From positions 52,872 to 116,871 of the forward strand of contig CAWEYS010000015.1 in assembly GCA_963813355.1 (NCBI GenBank): DNA of 64,000 bases, written 5' to 3'. The notes beneath the pieces are model-generated. The model saw only the letters and a program-made list of their open reading frames with translations. It was not told the DNA's origin and did no database searches. The position numbers and the translations under genes were made by a program. This document shows, piece after piece, positions 43,291 through 51,323 of the stretch. The first letter of the stretch is position 1. Each line of letters begins with the position of its first letter. This stretch comes from DATAGF01 sp963813355 (GTDB lineage Bacteria; Actinomycetota; Thermoleophilia; Miltoncostaeales; Miltoncostaeaceae).

Positions 43291-44139
43291 TTGAGGCTCT
43301 GGGGAGAGGACGCCGCCGCCCTCGAGCGCGCCGGCGCCGACCTCCCCGCCCTCGCGGGGCTCGAGGACGGCCTCGCCGCGGAGGTGGCGGGCCTCCGCGG
43401 GGGGGTTGAGGCCGTCGACGCACACGTCCACCTGGGCCGCGACGCCGACGGCCACCGGCTCGCGCCGGCCGATCTGCTGGCCGATCTGGGGCGCTGGGGC
43501 ATCGCGCGGGCCGTCTGCTTCGCCGCCAACGACCCCGGGCCGGACGGCCAGTTCGCCGACGCCAACGCGGCCGTGCTCGACGCCGCTCGGGAGGCCGGCG
43601 GGCGCATCGCGCCGTTCTGCCGCGTCGACCCGGGGCGCCCCGGCGCGGCGGCGGCCATGGAGCGGGCCGCGGCGGGCGGCGCACGCGGCCTGAAGCTCCA
43701 CCCCGTCGCGCAGCGCTTCCGGCCCGAGGACCCGGCCGTGGCGGCCGTCGTGCGCGACGCGACCGCGCGCGGCTGGCCGGTCACGATCCACGCCGGCTTC
43801 GGCGCCCGGCCGCTGGCGGGGCCGCTCGGCGAGCTGCTCGACGCCGCGCCGGGGGCGCGCCTGGTCCTGGCCCACGCAGGCCGCGGCGACGCCCGCGCGA
43901 TCGCGCGGGCGGTCGCGACCCGCCCCGGCGTGATGCTCGACACCTCGCTCGCCGCGCTGGCCGACCTCGTCGCCCTGCCGCCCGAGCGGCTCCTGTTCGG
44001 CTCCGACCGCCCCTACGGCGAGCACGGCACGGCCCTGCTGCTGGTGGCCCGGGCGGCCGAGTGCGCCGGCTGGAGCGGCGAGCAGGTCGCGGCCGTGCTG
44101 GGCGGCAACGCCCGGGCGCTCCTGGACGGGCCGCCGTGA
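43291..44139 (+). CDS. Amidohydrolase-family (ACMSD-like) metal-dependent hydrolase/decarboxylase
   Basis: 282 residues, TIM-barrel amidohydrolase-2 type. Metal-binding HxH in VDAHVHLGRD, GLKLHPVAQRF, a third ligand His in VTIHAGFG and the conserved Asp in LLFGSDRPYGEHG. The N-terminal 45 residues are an extra helical segment. Start TTG 43291 has GAGGAG 5 nt upstream. It heads a run of closely spaced or overlapping plus-strand genes (43.3-45.9 kb). Reaction not predictable from the sequence. Confidence 0.82.
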   Translation: MRLWGEDAAALERAGADLPALAGLEDGLAAEVAGLRGGVEAVDAHVHLGRDADGHRLAPADLLADLGRWGIARAVCFAANDPGPDGQFADANAAVLDAAREAGGRIAPFCRVDPGRPGAAAAMERAAAGGARGLKLHPVAQRFRPEDPAVAAVVRDATARGWPVTIHAGFGARPLAGPLGELLDAAPGARLVLAHAGRGDARAIARAVATRPGVMLDTSLAALADLVALPPERLLFGSDRPYGEHGTALLLVARAAECAGWSGEQVAAVLGGNARALLDGPP

Positions 44140-44405
44140 GGGCCGACCTGGTGCGGCTGGCGTCCTCGCTCGCCCAGTGCGAGATGGCCCTCGTCCGGCG
44201 AGACCCCGTGGCCGTCGCCCTCCTGGCCCAGGCCGCCCGGCACGCCGAGGGGCTGCCCGCCGGTCCGCCGACCGCGGCCGCCGCGGCGCTGGCGCGTGCG
44301 ACCGATCCGGCCGGCGACGCGGCCGAGGCGGCCGCGGTGCGCAAGGTCGTCCAGGCGCTCGTGCGGTCGGCCCTCATCGAGGCCGAGGCGGGGCTGCTGC
44401 GGTGA
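44136..44405 (+). CDS. Small helical hypothetical protein
   Basis: 89 residues, almost entirely predicted helix and Ala-rich (LVRLASSLAQCEMALVRRD ... KVVQALVRSALIEAEAGLLR). No known domain. It overlaps its upstream and downstream neighbours by 4 nt each (GTGA), so it is translated as part of the operon and probably real despite its size. Confidence 0.55.
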   Translation: MRADLVRLASSLAQCEMALVRRDPVAVALLAQAARHAEGLPAGPPTAAAAALARATDPAGDAAEAAAVRKVVQALVRSALIEAEAGLLR

Positions 44406-45184
44406 GCGCCGCCACCCGGGAGCGGCTCGCCGAGATGCTCGCCGCCGAGCCGCTCGACCTGGCCGAGGCCAACCTGCTCATCAGCGCCGAGGCGTCGCCC
44501 GGCCTGGAGATCGCGGCCTGCCTGGAGCGCGTGGACCTGCTCGCCGGGCGCGCCGCCCGCGACGGCGTGGCGCGGGCGCTGCGCGCCGAGGGCCTCCGCG
44601 GCGACGCCGAGGACTACGACGACCCGCGCAACTCCTTCCTCGACCAGGTGCTCGAGCGCCGCCGCGGCCTGCCGATCGCGCTCGCCACCCTCACCCTGGC
44701 CGTGGCCCGGCGGGCGGAGGTCCCGATGGAGGGGATCGGGATGCCGGGCCACTTCGTGGTGGCCGACGTCTCCGGGCCGGCGCCGGAGTACCTCGACCCC
44801 TTCGCCGGATGGGAGCGCCGCTCGCTCGACGACCTGGCCGCCATCGTGCGGCGCACGAGCGGCCTCGAGCTGCGGCCCGAGTTCCTGGCCCCGGTGGGCG
44901 ACCGCGCGATCCTCGCGCGCACCCTCGCCAACCTGCGCGGCTCGTACCTGCGCCGCCGGCGGCTGCGCGACGCGCTCTGGGCGACCGAGCTGGGGCTGCT
45001 GGTCGCGCCCGGCGACCCGGCCCTCGAGAGCCAGGCGATCGGGCTGCTCGCGGGGGCCGGCCGCTACGCCGAGGCCGAGGAGCGGGCGACGGCGTTCCTG
45101 GCCGCGCACCCGGGCCACCCCGAGGCGCCCGCCGTGGAGGGCCGACTCGACGCCGCCCGCGACATGAGACGGAGGATGAATTGA
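44402..45184 (+). CDS. SirB1-family transglutaminase-like/TPR protein
   Basis: 260 residues. The conserved core DPRNSFLDQVLERRRGLPIA then LATLTLAVARRAEVPMEGIG and MPGHFVVADV, with later helical repeats (LANLRGSYLRRRRLRDALWA), is the SirB1/UPF0162 family, a transglutaminase-like fold whose catalytic Cys is usually missing, as here. Role unknown. Starts with GTGA overlap and ends with TTGA overlap to the next gene. Confidence 0.82.
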   Translation: MSAATRERLAEMLAAEPLDLAEANLLISAEASPGLEIAACLERVDLLAGRAARDGVARALRAEGLRGDAEDYDDPRNSFLDQVLERRRGLPIALATLTLAVARRAEVPMEGIGMPGHFVVADVSGPAPEYLDPFAGWERRSLDDLAAIVRRTSGLELRPEFLAPVGDRAILARTLANLRGSYLRRRRLRDALWATELGLLVAPGDPALESQAIGLLAGAGRYAEAEERATAFLAAHPGHPEAPAVEGRLDAARDMRRRMN

Positions 45185-45594
45185 GCGACACCATCTCCGC
45201 GCAGGTGCTCGCGGCCAACCGCGCCTTCTACGATGCCTTCGAGGCCCTCGACATGGAGCTGATGGAGGCCTGCTGGTCGTCGCGCGACGACGTCGCCTGC
45301 CTGCACCCGGGCGGGCCGTGGCAGCGCGGCTGGGAGGAGGTCCGCGAGGGCTGGGAGGCCATCATGGCCAACACGGGCTACATCGAGTTCGAGATCGCCG
45401 GCGCGGCGGTGGCGCTCGTCGACCCGGTGGCGTGGGTGACCTGCATCGAGCGCATCACCTCGGCCGGCGCCGGGGGCACCTCGGCGGTCGCCGAGATCGC
45501 CGCCACCAACCTCTTCGTGCTCGACGCGTCGGGCTGGCGCATCGCCCTGCACCACGCCTCCCCCGTCGTGCGGCCGGCCCCGGCCGAGGCGTAG
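45181..45594 (+). CDS. NTF2/SnoaL-like family protein
   Basis: 137 residues with the cone-shaped NTF2 fold pattern: helices at the start (VLAANRAFYDAFEALDMELM), acidic strand CWSSRDDVACLHPGG and the last strands WRIALHHASPV. Such proteins range from isomerases to ketosteroid-like enzymes, and this one resembles the DUF4440 group. Start TTG 45181 with GGAGG 5 nt upstream and a 4-nt overlap with the previous gene. Confidence 0.75.
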   Translation: MSDTISAQVLAANRAFYDAFEALDMELMEACWSSRDDVACLHPGGPWQRGWEEVREGWEAIMANTGYIEFEIAGAAVALVDPVAWVTCIERITSAGAGGTSAVAEIAATNLFVLDASGWRIALHHASPVVRPAPAEA

Positions 45595-45623
45595 CGGGCG
45601 CGGCGGGCGGGCAGGAGCGCACC

Positions 45624-45899
45624 GTGGACCTCCTCCTGCGGCGGCTGACGACCTACGCGGCGCTCGCCGCCGGGCTGCTGGGCGCCATCCTCGCGCTGAT
45701 CGGCTGCGCGATCGCGGCCATCGCGGGCAGCGCACCCTCGCCGGGGGTGCTCGCGGCCATCGTGATCGGGGTCGGGCTGGCGTTCGCCCTGCTCGCCCGG
45801 TTCCTCATCCTGCGGATCCCGTGGTTCGGGATCGCCCTGCTGGTCGCGCGCCGCGTGGCCGCCCGGCGGGCCGGGCGGCGCGGTCCCGAGGGCCCCTAG
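45624..45899 (+). CDS. Small two-helix membrane protein
   Basis: 91 residues: helices YAALAAGLLGAILALIGCAI and VLAAIVIGVGLAFALLARFLIL, then a basic cytoplasmic tail ARRVAARRAGRRG. GTG 45624 is preceded by AGGAG at good distance. Its last 4 nt overlap the convergent ferredoxin gene. Unknown function. Confidence 0.55.
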   Translation: MDLLLRRLTTYAALAAGLLGAILALIGCAIAAIAGSAPSPGVLAAIVIGVGLAFALLARFLILRIPWFGIALLVARRVAARRAGRRGPEGP

Positions 45900-46207
45900 G
45901 CCTTGCTCGCGAGGTAGTCGGCGACCATCTTCTCGCCGGCCTCGTGACCGTCCTCGAAGTAGACCCGGTTGATCTCCGTGAAGATCTGCCACTGCTGGGG
46001 CACGTCGTCCTCGGCCATCGTGGCGTCCACCGGGCACGCCTCCACGCACGCATCGCAGTCGATGCACTCGGCCGGGTCGATGTAGAGGATCGTCGCCTCG
46101 TCGTGATGCTCCTCGCCCGGGGCGGGGTGAATGCAGTTGACGGGGCAGACGTCGGCGCAGGAGTTGTCCTTGGTGCCGATGCACGGCTCGGTGATGACGT
46201 AGGTCAT
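45896..46207 (-). CDS. fdxA: 7Fe ferredoxin (3Fe-4S/4Fe-4S)
   Basis: 103 residues. The first cluster motif CIGTKDNSCADVCPVNCIHP has the spacing of a [3Fe-4S]/[4Fe-4S] FdxA, and the second is CIDCDACVEACPVDA. The C-terminal ~40 residues (INRVYFEDGHEAGEKMVADY) are the usual actinobacterial extension. It carries electrons in the cytoplasm. Minus-strand -10 TAGCAT lies at 46252-46247, leaving a 40-nt leader with GAGG. Confidence 0.95.
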   Translation of the reverse strand: MTYVITEPCIGTKDNSCADVCPVNCIHPAPGEEHHDEATILYIDPAECIDCDACVEACPVDATMAEDDVPQQWQIFTEINRVYFEDGHEAGEKMVADYLASKA

Positions 46208-46268
46208 TCGGCGATCCTCGGCGGTCGGGGGGTCGCGAGAAGGGAAATGCTACCAGCGGACACGGGCG

Positions 46269-47354
46269 TCAGGAGCGGGCCGGCGACCTTCCCCGTACGG
46301 CCGCCACGATGCCCTCGGCAGCCTCGATCAGGGCTTTGGCGGCCGGGCTCTCGGGCTCGGACGCGACGATCGGCAGCCCGGCGTCGCCGGCCTTCGCGAC
46401 GGCGGGCTCCAGCGGCACCTGGGCCAGCAGCGGCACTCCCAGCTCGGCCGCGAGGATCTCGCCCCCGCCTCCGGAGAAGACCTCGTAGCGGGCGCCGGTG
46501 TCGGGGGCGACGAACCAGCTCATGTTCTCGATGACGCCGGCCACCGGCAGGTTGACCCGCGCGGCCATCGCCGCCGCACGGCGCGCGACCCGTTGGGCGG
46601 CGAGCTGGGGGGTCGTGACGATCACCAGCGAGGCCGTCGGCAGGAGCTGGGCGATCGAGATCGAGACGTCGCCCGTCCCCGGCGGCAGGTCGACCAGCAG
46701 GTAGTCGGGCTCGTCCCACCACACCTCGGTGACGAAGCTCGTCAGGGCCTTGTGGAGCATCGGCCCGCGCCAGATGACCGGGCTGTCCTCCTCGGTGAGG
46801 AAGCCGATCGACATCAGGCGCACGCCGTGCGACTCCACCGGCAGCATCAGGTCCTCGACGGCCACCGCCGGCCGCGTCACCCCCATCATGCGGGGGATCG
46901 AGTAGCCGTAGACGTCGGCGTCGAGCACGCCGACGGTCGCGCCGCGGGCCGCCAGGGCGAGGGCCAGGTTGGCGGTGATGCTCGACTTGCCGACGCCGCC
47001 CTTCCCCGACGCGATCCCGATGACCGTCGTCGCGCTGCCCTCCTGGAAGGGCGACGGGCGGCCCTCGCCGGTCAGGCCGGCCCGCAGGCCGCGCCGCTCC
47101 TCGTCGCTCATCACGTCCATCGTCACGTGGACGGTCTCGACGCCCGGGAGCGGGGCCAGGGCCTCCGTGACCCGCCGCTGGATCTCGGCCTTCAGCGGGC
47201 AGCCGGCCACCGTGAGCCGGATGGCCACGACGACCCGGCCGTCGCTCACCTCCACGTCGCCGACCATGCCGAGGTCGACGATGCTCCGGTGGAGCTCGGG
47301 GTCGTGCACGTCGCGCAGGGCGGCGAGCGCCGCGTCGCGGCTGAGCCCGCTCAC
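46269..47354 (-). CDS. mrp: Mrp/NBP35-family ATP-binding Fe-S carrier
   Basis: 361 residues. N-terminal DUF59-like domain (ALRDVHDPELHRSIVDLGMV, VAGCPLKAEIQ), then a P-loop deviant Walker A GIASGKGGVGKSSITANLAL, and YLLVDLPPGTGDVSI. The CPxC motif near IENMSWF is replaced by VAPDTG, so cluster binding, if any, uses other ligands; this occurs in some actinobacterial Mrp proteins. Together with sufT and fdxA it is part of the Fe-S network of this genome segment. Start GTG overlaps the MBL gene stop by 4 nt. Confidence 0.9.
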   Translation of the reverse strand: MSGLSRDAALAALRDVHDPELHRSIVDLGMVGDVEVSDGRVVVAIRLTVAGCPLKAEIQRRVTEALAPLPGVETVHVTMDVMSDEERRGLRAGLTGEGRPSPFQEGSATTVIGIASGKGGVGKSSITANLALALAARGATVGVLDADVYGYSIPRMMGVTRPAVAVEDLMLPVESHGVRLMSIGFLTEEDSPVIWRGPMLHKALTSFVTEVWWDEPDYLLVDLPPGTGDVSISIAQLLPTASLVIVTTPQLAAQRVARRAAAMAARVNLPVAGVIENMSWFVAPDTGARYEVFSGGGGEILAAELGVPLLAQVPLEPAVAKAGDAGLPIVASEPESPAAKALIEAAEGIVAAVRGRSPARS

Positions 47355-47986
47355 ATGAACATCCGCGCGTAGGGCTCGGCCTCGCCGAGCGTGACCCCCC
47401 AGGGCCCGTGGCCCGGGTGGATGCGCGTCTCGCGGGGGACCTCGGCGAAGATGCGGTCGAGGCTGCGCACCATCGCCGCGTGGTCGCTGCGGGGGAAGTC
47501 GGTGCGGCCGATGCCCTGGGCGAAGACCACGTCGCCGACGAGGGCGTCCTCGCCGCCCTCCACGAGCGCGACCATGCAGCCGGGGGAGTGGCCCGGCGCG
47601 GCGATCAGCCGCACGCGCAGGTCGCCCAGCTCCAGCACGTCGCCGTCCTGCAGGATCCGCGCCGGCGTGACGCCGGGCGTGGGGGGCGGGTGGCCGAACA
47701 GCGCCGGGTTGAAGGGCGCCGGGGCCTCGACCCAGTCCTCGTCGCCGGCGCCCACCCAGACCGGCAGGCCGGCGGAGGCCCAGACGTGGTTCTCGACGAC
47801 GTGGTCCCAGTGGCCGTGCGTGTCGACCACCGCGACCGGGGTGGCGTCGAGCCGCCGCAGGGTCTCCTCCACCCAGGCCCGGCTCCCCATGGCGGGGTCG
47901 ACGATCCACGCCGACCCGCCCCGCTCGTCGGCGACGACGTAGGTGTTCGTGGCCACCGGGCCGAAGGTGCCACCTCGAAGGATCAC
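47351..47986 (-). CDS. MBL-fold hydrolase (glyoxalase II-like)
   Basis: 211 residues with the metallo-beta-lactamase signature DTHGHWDHVVENHVW, a second metal site GHSPGCMVALVEG and DVVFAQGIGRTD followed by HPGHGPWGVTLG. This set, with the T-H-x-H-x-D-H motif, is typical of hydroxyacylglutathione hydrolase-like or persulfide dioxygenase-like proteins. Leaderless: TAGTCT (minus 47999-47994) is 7 nt before GTG 47986. Confidence 0.88.
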   Translation of the reverse strand: MILRGGTFGPVATNTYVVADERGGSAWIVDPAMGSRAWVEETLRRLDATPVAVVDTHGHWDHVVENHVWASAGLPVWVGAGDEDWVEAPAPFNPALFGHPPPTPGVTPARILQDGDVLELGDLRVRLIAAPGHSPGCMVALVEGGEDALVGDVVFAQGIGRTDFPRSDHAAMVRSLDRIFAEVPRETRIHPGHGPWGVTLGEAEPYARMFM

Positions 47987-48006
47987 TCCTGCGAGACTAG
48001 CGGCGC

Positions 48007-48447
48007 ATGCGCATCGCGGTCGGATCGGACGAGGTCACCCCGCTGACCGACGAGGTCGTGGCGGCACTGCGCGAGGCGGGGCACGAGGTGGAGCTCCACG
48101 GCCCCCCGGCGGGCGGCGACGAGGAGTGGGTGGAGGCGAGCGCGGCCGTGGCCCGCCGGGTGGCCGAGGGCGCCGCGGAGCGCGGCGTCGTCTGCTGCTG
48201 GTCGGGGACCGGCGCCTCGATCGCGGCCAACAAGGTCCCCGGCGCCCGCGCCGCGCTCTGCATCGACGCCGAGACCGCCCGCATGGCCCGCAAGTACAAC
48301 CACGCCAACGTCCTCGCGCTCTCCCTGCGCTCGACCAGCCCGCCCATGGGGAGGGAGATCGTCCAGGCGTTCCTCGACGAGCCCGACGGCGACGAGGACT
48401 TCGACATCCGCAACGTCGAGCGCCTGGCCGAATGGAGCGGAGGCTAG
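48007..48447 (+). CDS. RpiB/LacA/LacB-type sugar-phosphate isomerase
   Basis: 146 residues. The active-site region VVCCWSGTGASIAANKVPGAR followed by CIDAETARMARKYNHAN, VLALSLRST matches RpiB-like ribose-5-phosphate isomerases; the Cys of CWSGTG is the general base position in RpiB. It is short of the usual start GADHAG motif (here GSDEVTPLTDEV), so the exact sugar substrate is less sure. Followed by a small hairpin CGCTT/AAGCG before the convergent lipoprotein gene. Confidence 0.82.
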   Translation: MRIAVGSDEVTPLTDEVVAALREAGHEVELHGPPAGGDEEWVEASAAVARRVAEGAAERGVVCCWSGTGASIAANKVPGARAALCIDAETARMARKYNHANVLALSLRSTSPPMGREIVQAFLDEPDGDEDFDIRNVERLAEWSGG

Positions 48448-48488
48448 GAGCGCTTCCGGCGCCCGCCCCGCGCAAGCGGTCGCATCGA

Positions 48489-49337
48489 TCAGCCTCCGAA
48501 CAGGCCGCCCAGTTGGTCGGTGTTCAGCTCGCGGGGATTCGCGGGCGCCTGGATGTCGACCGGCTCGCCCCAGGCCGACATGGTGGCCGTGAGGTCGATG
48601 TTCACCTGGCCGACGCCCTCGGCGATGCGGGCCGCGTCGGCGTCGAGAACCAGGTGGACGCGCCGGGGCAGCAGGTCCTCGGTCCCGATCCAGGCCTCGA
48701 CGGTGCCCTGGCGCAGCGCCGCCCGGGCCTGCGCCGCCGCGGGCGCCTCGCCGCCGAGGAGGGGGGCGAGGCTGCCGAGGGCGCGCACGGGGTCGATCTC
48801 GCCTGACACCTTGACCGTCTCGGTGCCGTCGATCTCCTCGCGCCCGTCCTCGGTCGGGCTCGCCATCCAGTCGACGAGGGTGGGGTAGAGGGAGCCGAAG
48901 TCGAGCAGCGCCACCTGCTCGGGCGGCAGGTCGACGCGGAAGTCCTGGCCGAGGGCGCCGACGAAGACCTCGTCGCCGACGCGGGTGATGTTGATCTGCA
49001 GCGGCAGCCCCGAGAGCTCGATGCTGGCGTCGATGGATGCCTTGTCGGGCGGGTCGACCGGCCCCTCGCCGGAGATGTCCAGGGGGCCGTTGAGGAGGTT
49101 GCCGCCCGGGACGGCCGCGGCGTCGGCGACGTCGATCTGCCCGGTCACCTCGAGGGCGATGCGGAACGGGCCGGCCTCCTGGGCGGCGGCGGCGCTCTGG
49201 TCGAGCAGCTCGGCCGGCGTCAGTCCCGCGGCCTTGTCCTCGCCGCCCCCGTCGCCGCCACCGCAGCCGGCGAGGAGCCCCACCGCGAGCGCGAGGACGG
49301 CGAGCGGGGCGAGGAGGCCGCGGGGCGGGCGCGCCAT
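48489..49337 (-). CDS. LppX/LprAFG-like lipoprotein
   Basis: 282 residues. Signal with lipobox LAVGLLAGCGGGDGG, then an Asp/Gly-rich linker. The long beta-sheet body (GPFRIALEVTGQIDVADAAA ... VHLVLDADAARIAEGVGQVN) fits the LppX_LprAFG group that carries lipids across the actinobacterial periplasm. Leaderless: TATACC (minus 49349-49344) is 6 nt before ATG 49337. Confidence 0.75.
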   Translation of the reverse strand: MARPPRGLLAPLAVLALAVGLLAGCGGGDGGGEDKAAGLTPAELLDQSAAAAQEAGPFRIALEVTGQIDVADAAAVPGGNLLNGPLDISGEGPVDPPDKASIDASIELSGLPLQINITRVGDEVFVGALGQDFRVDLPPEQVALLDFGSLYPTLVDWMASPTEDGREEIDGTETVKVSGEIDPVRALGSLAPLLGGEAPAAAQARAALRQGTVEAWIGTEDLLPRRVHLVLDADAARIAEGVGQVNIDLTATMSAWGEPVDIQAPANPRELNTDQLGGLFGG

Positions 49338-49384
49338 GGCCGCGGTATAGCATGGCCCGCGATGCGCGGGCGACCGGACGGGAC

Positions 49385-50146
49385 GTGACGCCGCCGCGGC
49401 CGGTGCTCGTGCCCGTCGGCGTGGGCGCCGCGTACGCGCGGCCCGGAGAGGCGCAGAGCTGCTACCTCGTGCGGGTGGCCGACCGCGCCATCGCGCTCGA
49501 CCTCGGCTCGGGCACGCTCAACCGGCTCCAGCAGCACCTGCCCCCCGAGCGCCTCTCGGCGCTGGTGATCACCCACCTCCACCCCGACCACTGCGTCGAC
49601 CTGCTCGCGCTGCGCGTCTACCTCGCCTGGGGGCCGGGCCGGGGGAACGCGCCGCTGCGGCTGCTCGGTCCGCCGGAGCTGCGGCGGCGCCTGATGGACT
49701 TCGGCGGCTCGGAGCGCTGGGACGAGGTGATGCGCTTCGAGGAGCTGACCGGCGATGCGGGCGAGCGCGACCTGGGCGGCGGCGTGACGCTGCGCTACCG
49801 GCAGGTGCCGCACCTGCCACCCACCTTCGCCCTGCGCGTCGAGGCGGGCGGCGGCGCCGTCTGCTTCGGCGCCGACTGCGCCGACAACGACGAGCTGCCC
49901 GCCCTGGCCGCGGAGGCCGACGTGCTGCTGTGCGAGTGCTCGTTCGGCGCCGCGGAGGTTCCGGACGGGGTGCCCCACCTCAACGGCGTGCAGGCCGGGG
50001 GCATCGCGGCGCGGGCCGGGGCGGGCCGCCTGCTGCTGACCCACTGCTTCCCCGAGCAGGACCGCGACGCCGCCCTCGCGGATGCCCGGCGCGCCTTCGG
50101 GGGGCCGGTGCAGTGGGCCGTCCAGGACGAGACGGTCGCCGCGTGA
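49385..50146 (+). CDS. MBL-fold hydrolase (RNase Z-like group)
   Basis: About 253 residues from GTG 49385. SALVITHLHPDHCVDLLALR is the zinc motif, followed by VCFGADCADNDELP, CECSFG and the final LLLTHCFPEQD. This is the RNase Z/arylsulfatase-like MBL subgroup. Frame also opens at ATG 49352, but a TATAGC hexamer directly abuts that codon, so the later GTG with a 27-nt leader is more consistent. Confidence 0.82.
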   Translation: MTPPRPVLVPVGVGAAYARPGEAQSCYLVRVADRAIALDLGSGTLNRLQQHLPPERLSALVITHLHPDHCVDLLALRVYLAWGPGRGNAPLRLLGPPELRRRLMDFGGSERWDEVMRFEELTGDAGERDLGGGVTLRYRQVPHLPPTFALRVEAGGGAVCFGADCADNDELPALAAEADVLLCECSFGAAEVPDGVPHLNGVQAGGIAARAGAGRLLLTHCFPEQDRDAALADARRAFGGPVQWAVQDETVAA

Positions 50147-50421
50147 CCTTCCGCCGCCGGCCGCCGCCGGCCGGCCGCCGGGCCCTGATCTTCGCCGTGG
50201 TCCTCAGCGCCCTGCTGCCGGGCCTCGGGCACGCCTACATGGGCCGCCTGGGGCGCGCGCTGATCTGGTTCGGGGGGACGATCGTGATCGCGGTCGTCAT
50301 CGGCCAGGGCAGCGACAACACGGCACTGGCGCTGTCGATGGGTCTCGCCATCGCGGCGTTCGCGGCCCTCGACGTGGTGCTGGTGACGCGCGCCGAGACG
50401 CGCTCGCGGCGCACGCTCTGA
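50143..50421 (+). CDS. Small membrane protein
   Basis: 92 residues with two or three hydrophobic segments (ALIFAVVLSALLPGLGHAYM, LIWFGGTIVIAVVIG, LSMGLAIAAFAALDVVLV). The LPGLGHAYMGR loop is the pattern seen in small integral membrane proteins of the TM2/DUF5683 type. It overlaps the previous MBL gene by 4 nt (GTGA). Unknown function. Confidence 0.55.
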   Translation: MTFRRRPPPAGRRALIFAVVLSALLPGLGHAYMGRLGRALIWFGGTIVIAVVIGQGSDNTALALSMGLAIAAFAALDVVLVTRAETRSRRTL

Positions 50422-50441
50422 GGTCTCGGGCGGCCGACCCA

Positions 50442-50447
50442 TAGACT
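50442..50447 (+). promoter_or_regulatory. -10 element TAGACT of the sigma factor gene (leaderless)
   Basis: TAGACT is 6 nt before ATG 50454, so the mRNA should begin at or within a base or two of the start codon. Confidence 0.55.
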
Positions 50448-50453
50448 GACGGA

Positions 50454-51275
50454 ATGAGCCGCGACGCGTTCTCCGCGGGGGCGGTCGGCGCCGCGCAGGG
50501 AGACGAGGAGCTCCGCATGCTGTGGCGCCGCTACAAGGAGCGCGGCGACGGCCATGCGCGCGACCGGCTCATCCTCAGCTTCGCCCCGCTGGTGAAGTAC
50601 GTGGCCGGCCGCATGCGCAGCGCGCTGCCGTCGCACGTCGACGAGGCCGACCTGATCTCGTACGGGCTGGTCGGGCTGATCAGCGCGGTGGAGCGCTTCG
50701 ACCCCGCCCGCCGGGTGAAGTTCGAGACCTACGCGGTCACGCGCATCAAGGGCGCCATCATCGACGAGCTGCGGGCGCTCGACTGGGTGCCGCGGTCGGT
50801 GCGCGCCCGCGCCCGCGCGATCGAGAAGAAGTCGGCCGAGCTCGAGAGCCGCCTGCACCGGGCGCCGACCGACGAGGAGCTGGCGGGGGCCCTGGGCATG
50901 AAGCTGGGCGAGTTCCAGGACGCCCTCACCCAGATCTCGAACGGGTCGATCGTGGCCCTCGACGAGATGTGGTCGGTGTCCCCCGGCGGCGAGCCGGTCT
51001 CGCTCATGGACACGCTGGGCGACGCGCGCGCCGACGACCCGGCCGCGCTGCTCGACGCCACCGATCTGCGCGACACCCTCGCCGACGCGATCGCGCGGCT
51101 GCCCGAGCGCGAGCGCATCGTGGTGGCGCTCTACTACTACGACAACCTCAGCCTGAAGGAGATCGGCGAGATCCTGGGCGTGACCGAGAGCCGCGTCAGC
51201 CAGCTCCACACCAAGGCCGTCCTGCGCCTGAAGGGCCGGCTGTTGGAGGACGCCGAGGAGGCTGACTCGGCCTGA
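50454..51275 (+). CDS. RNA polymerase sigma factor, FliA/WhiG type
   Basis: 273 residues. Region 2 (SFAPLVKYVAGRMRSALPSH, then VKFETYAVTRIKGAI) and region 3 (RAPTDEELAGALGMKLGEFQ) and region 4 HTH (LKEIGEILGVTESRVSQLH) are all present, in the FliA/WhiG spacing. In Streptomyces WhiG starts sporulation; in flagellates FliA drives motility. No flagellar or spore genes lie in the window, so the target set is unknown. Transcribed leaderless just ahead of an EF-G paralogue. Confidence 0.92.
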   Translation: MSRDAFSAGAVGAAQGDEELRMLWRRYKERGDGHARDRLILSFAPLVKYVAGRMRSALPSHVDEADLISYGLVGLISAVERFDPARRVKFETYAVTRIKGAIIDELRALDWVPRSVRARARAIEKKSAELESRLHRAPTDEELAGALGMKLGEFQDALTQISNGSIVALDEMWSVSPGGEPVSLMDTLGDARADDPAALLDATDLRDTLADAIARLPERERIVVALYYYDNLSLKEIGEILGVTESRVSQLHTKAVLRLKGRLLEDAEEADSA

Positions 51276-51284
51276 GCCGCGGGT

Positions 51285-51290
51285 TAGACT
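51285..51290 (+). promoter_or_regulatory. -10 element TAGACT of fusA2
   Basis: TAGACT is followed by a leader of about 25 nt containing AAGGAAAGG and GAGGAA just before ATG 51324, so this gene uses a conventional ribosome site in contrast to the sigma factor gene. Confidence 0.5.
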
Positions 51291-51323
51291 GCCCCTCCCG
51301 CTTGTAAGGAAAGGCACGAGGAA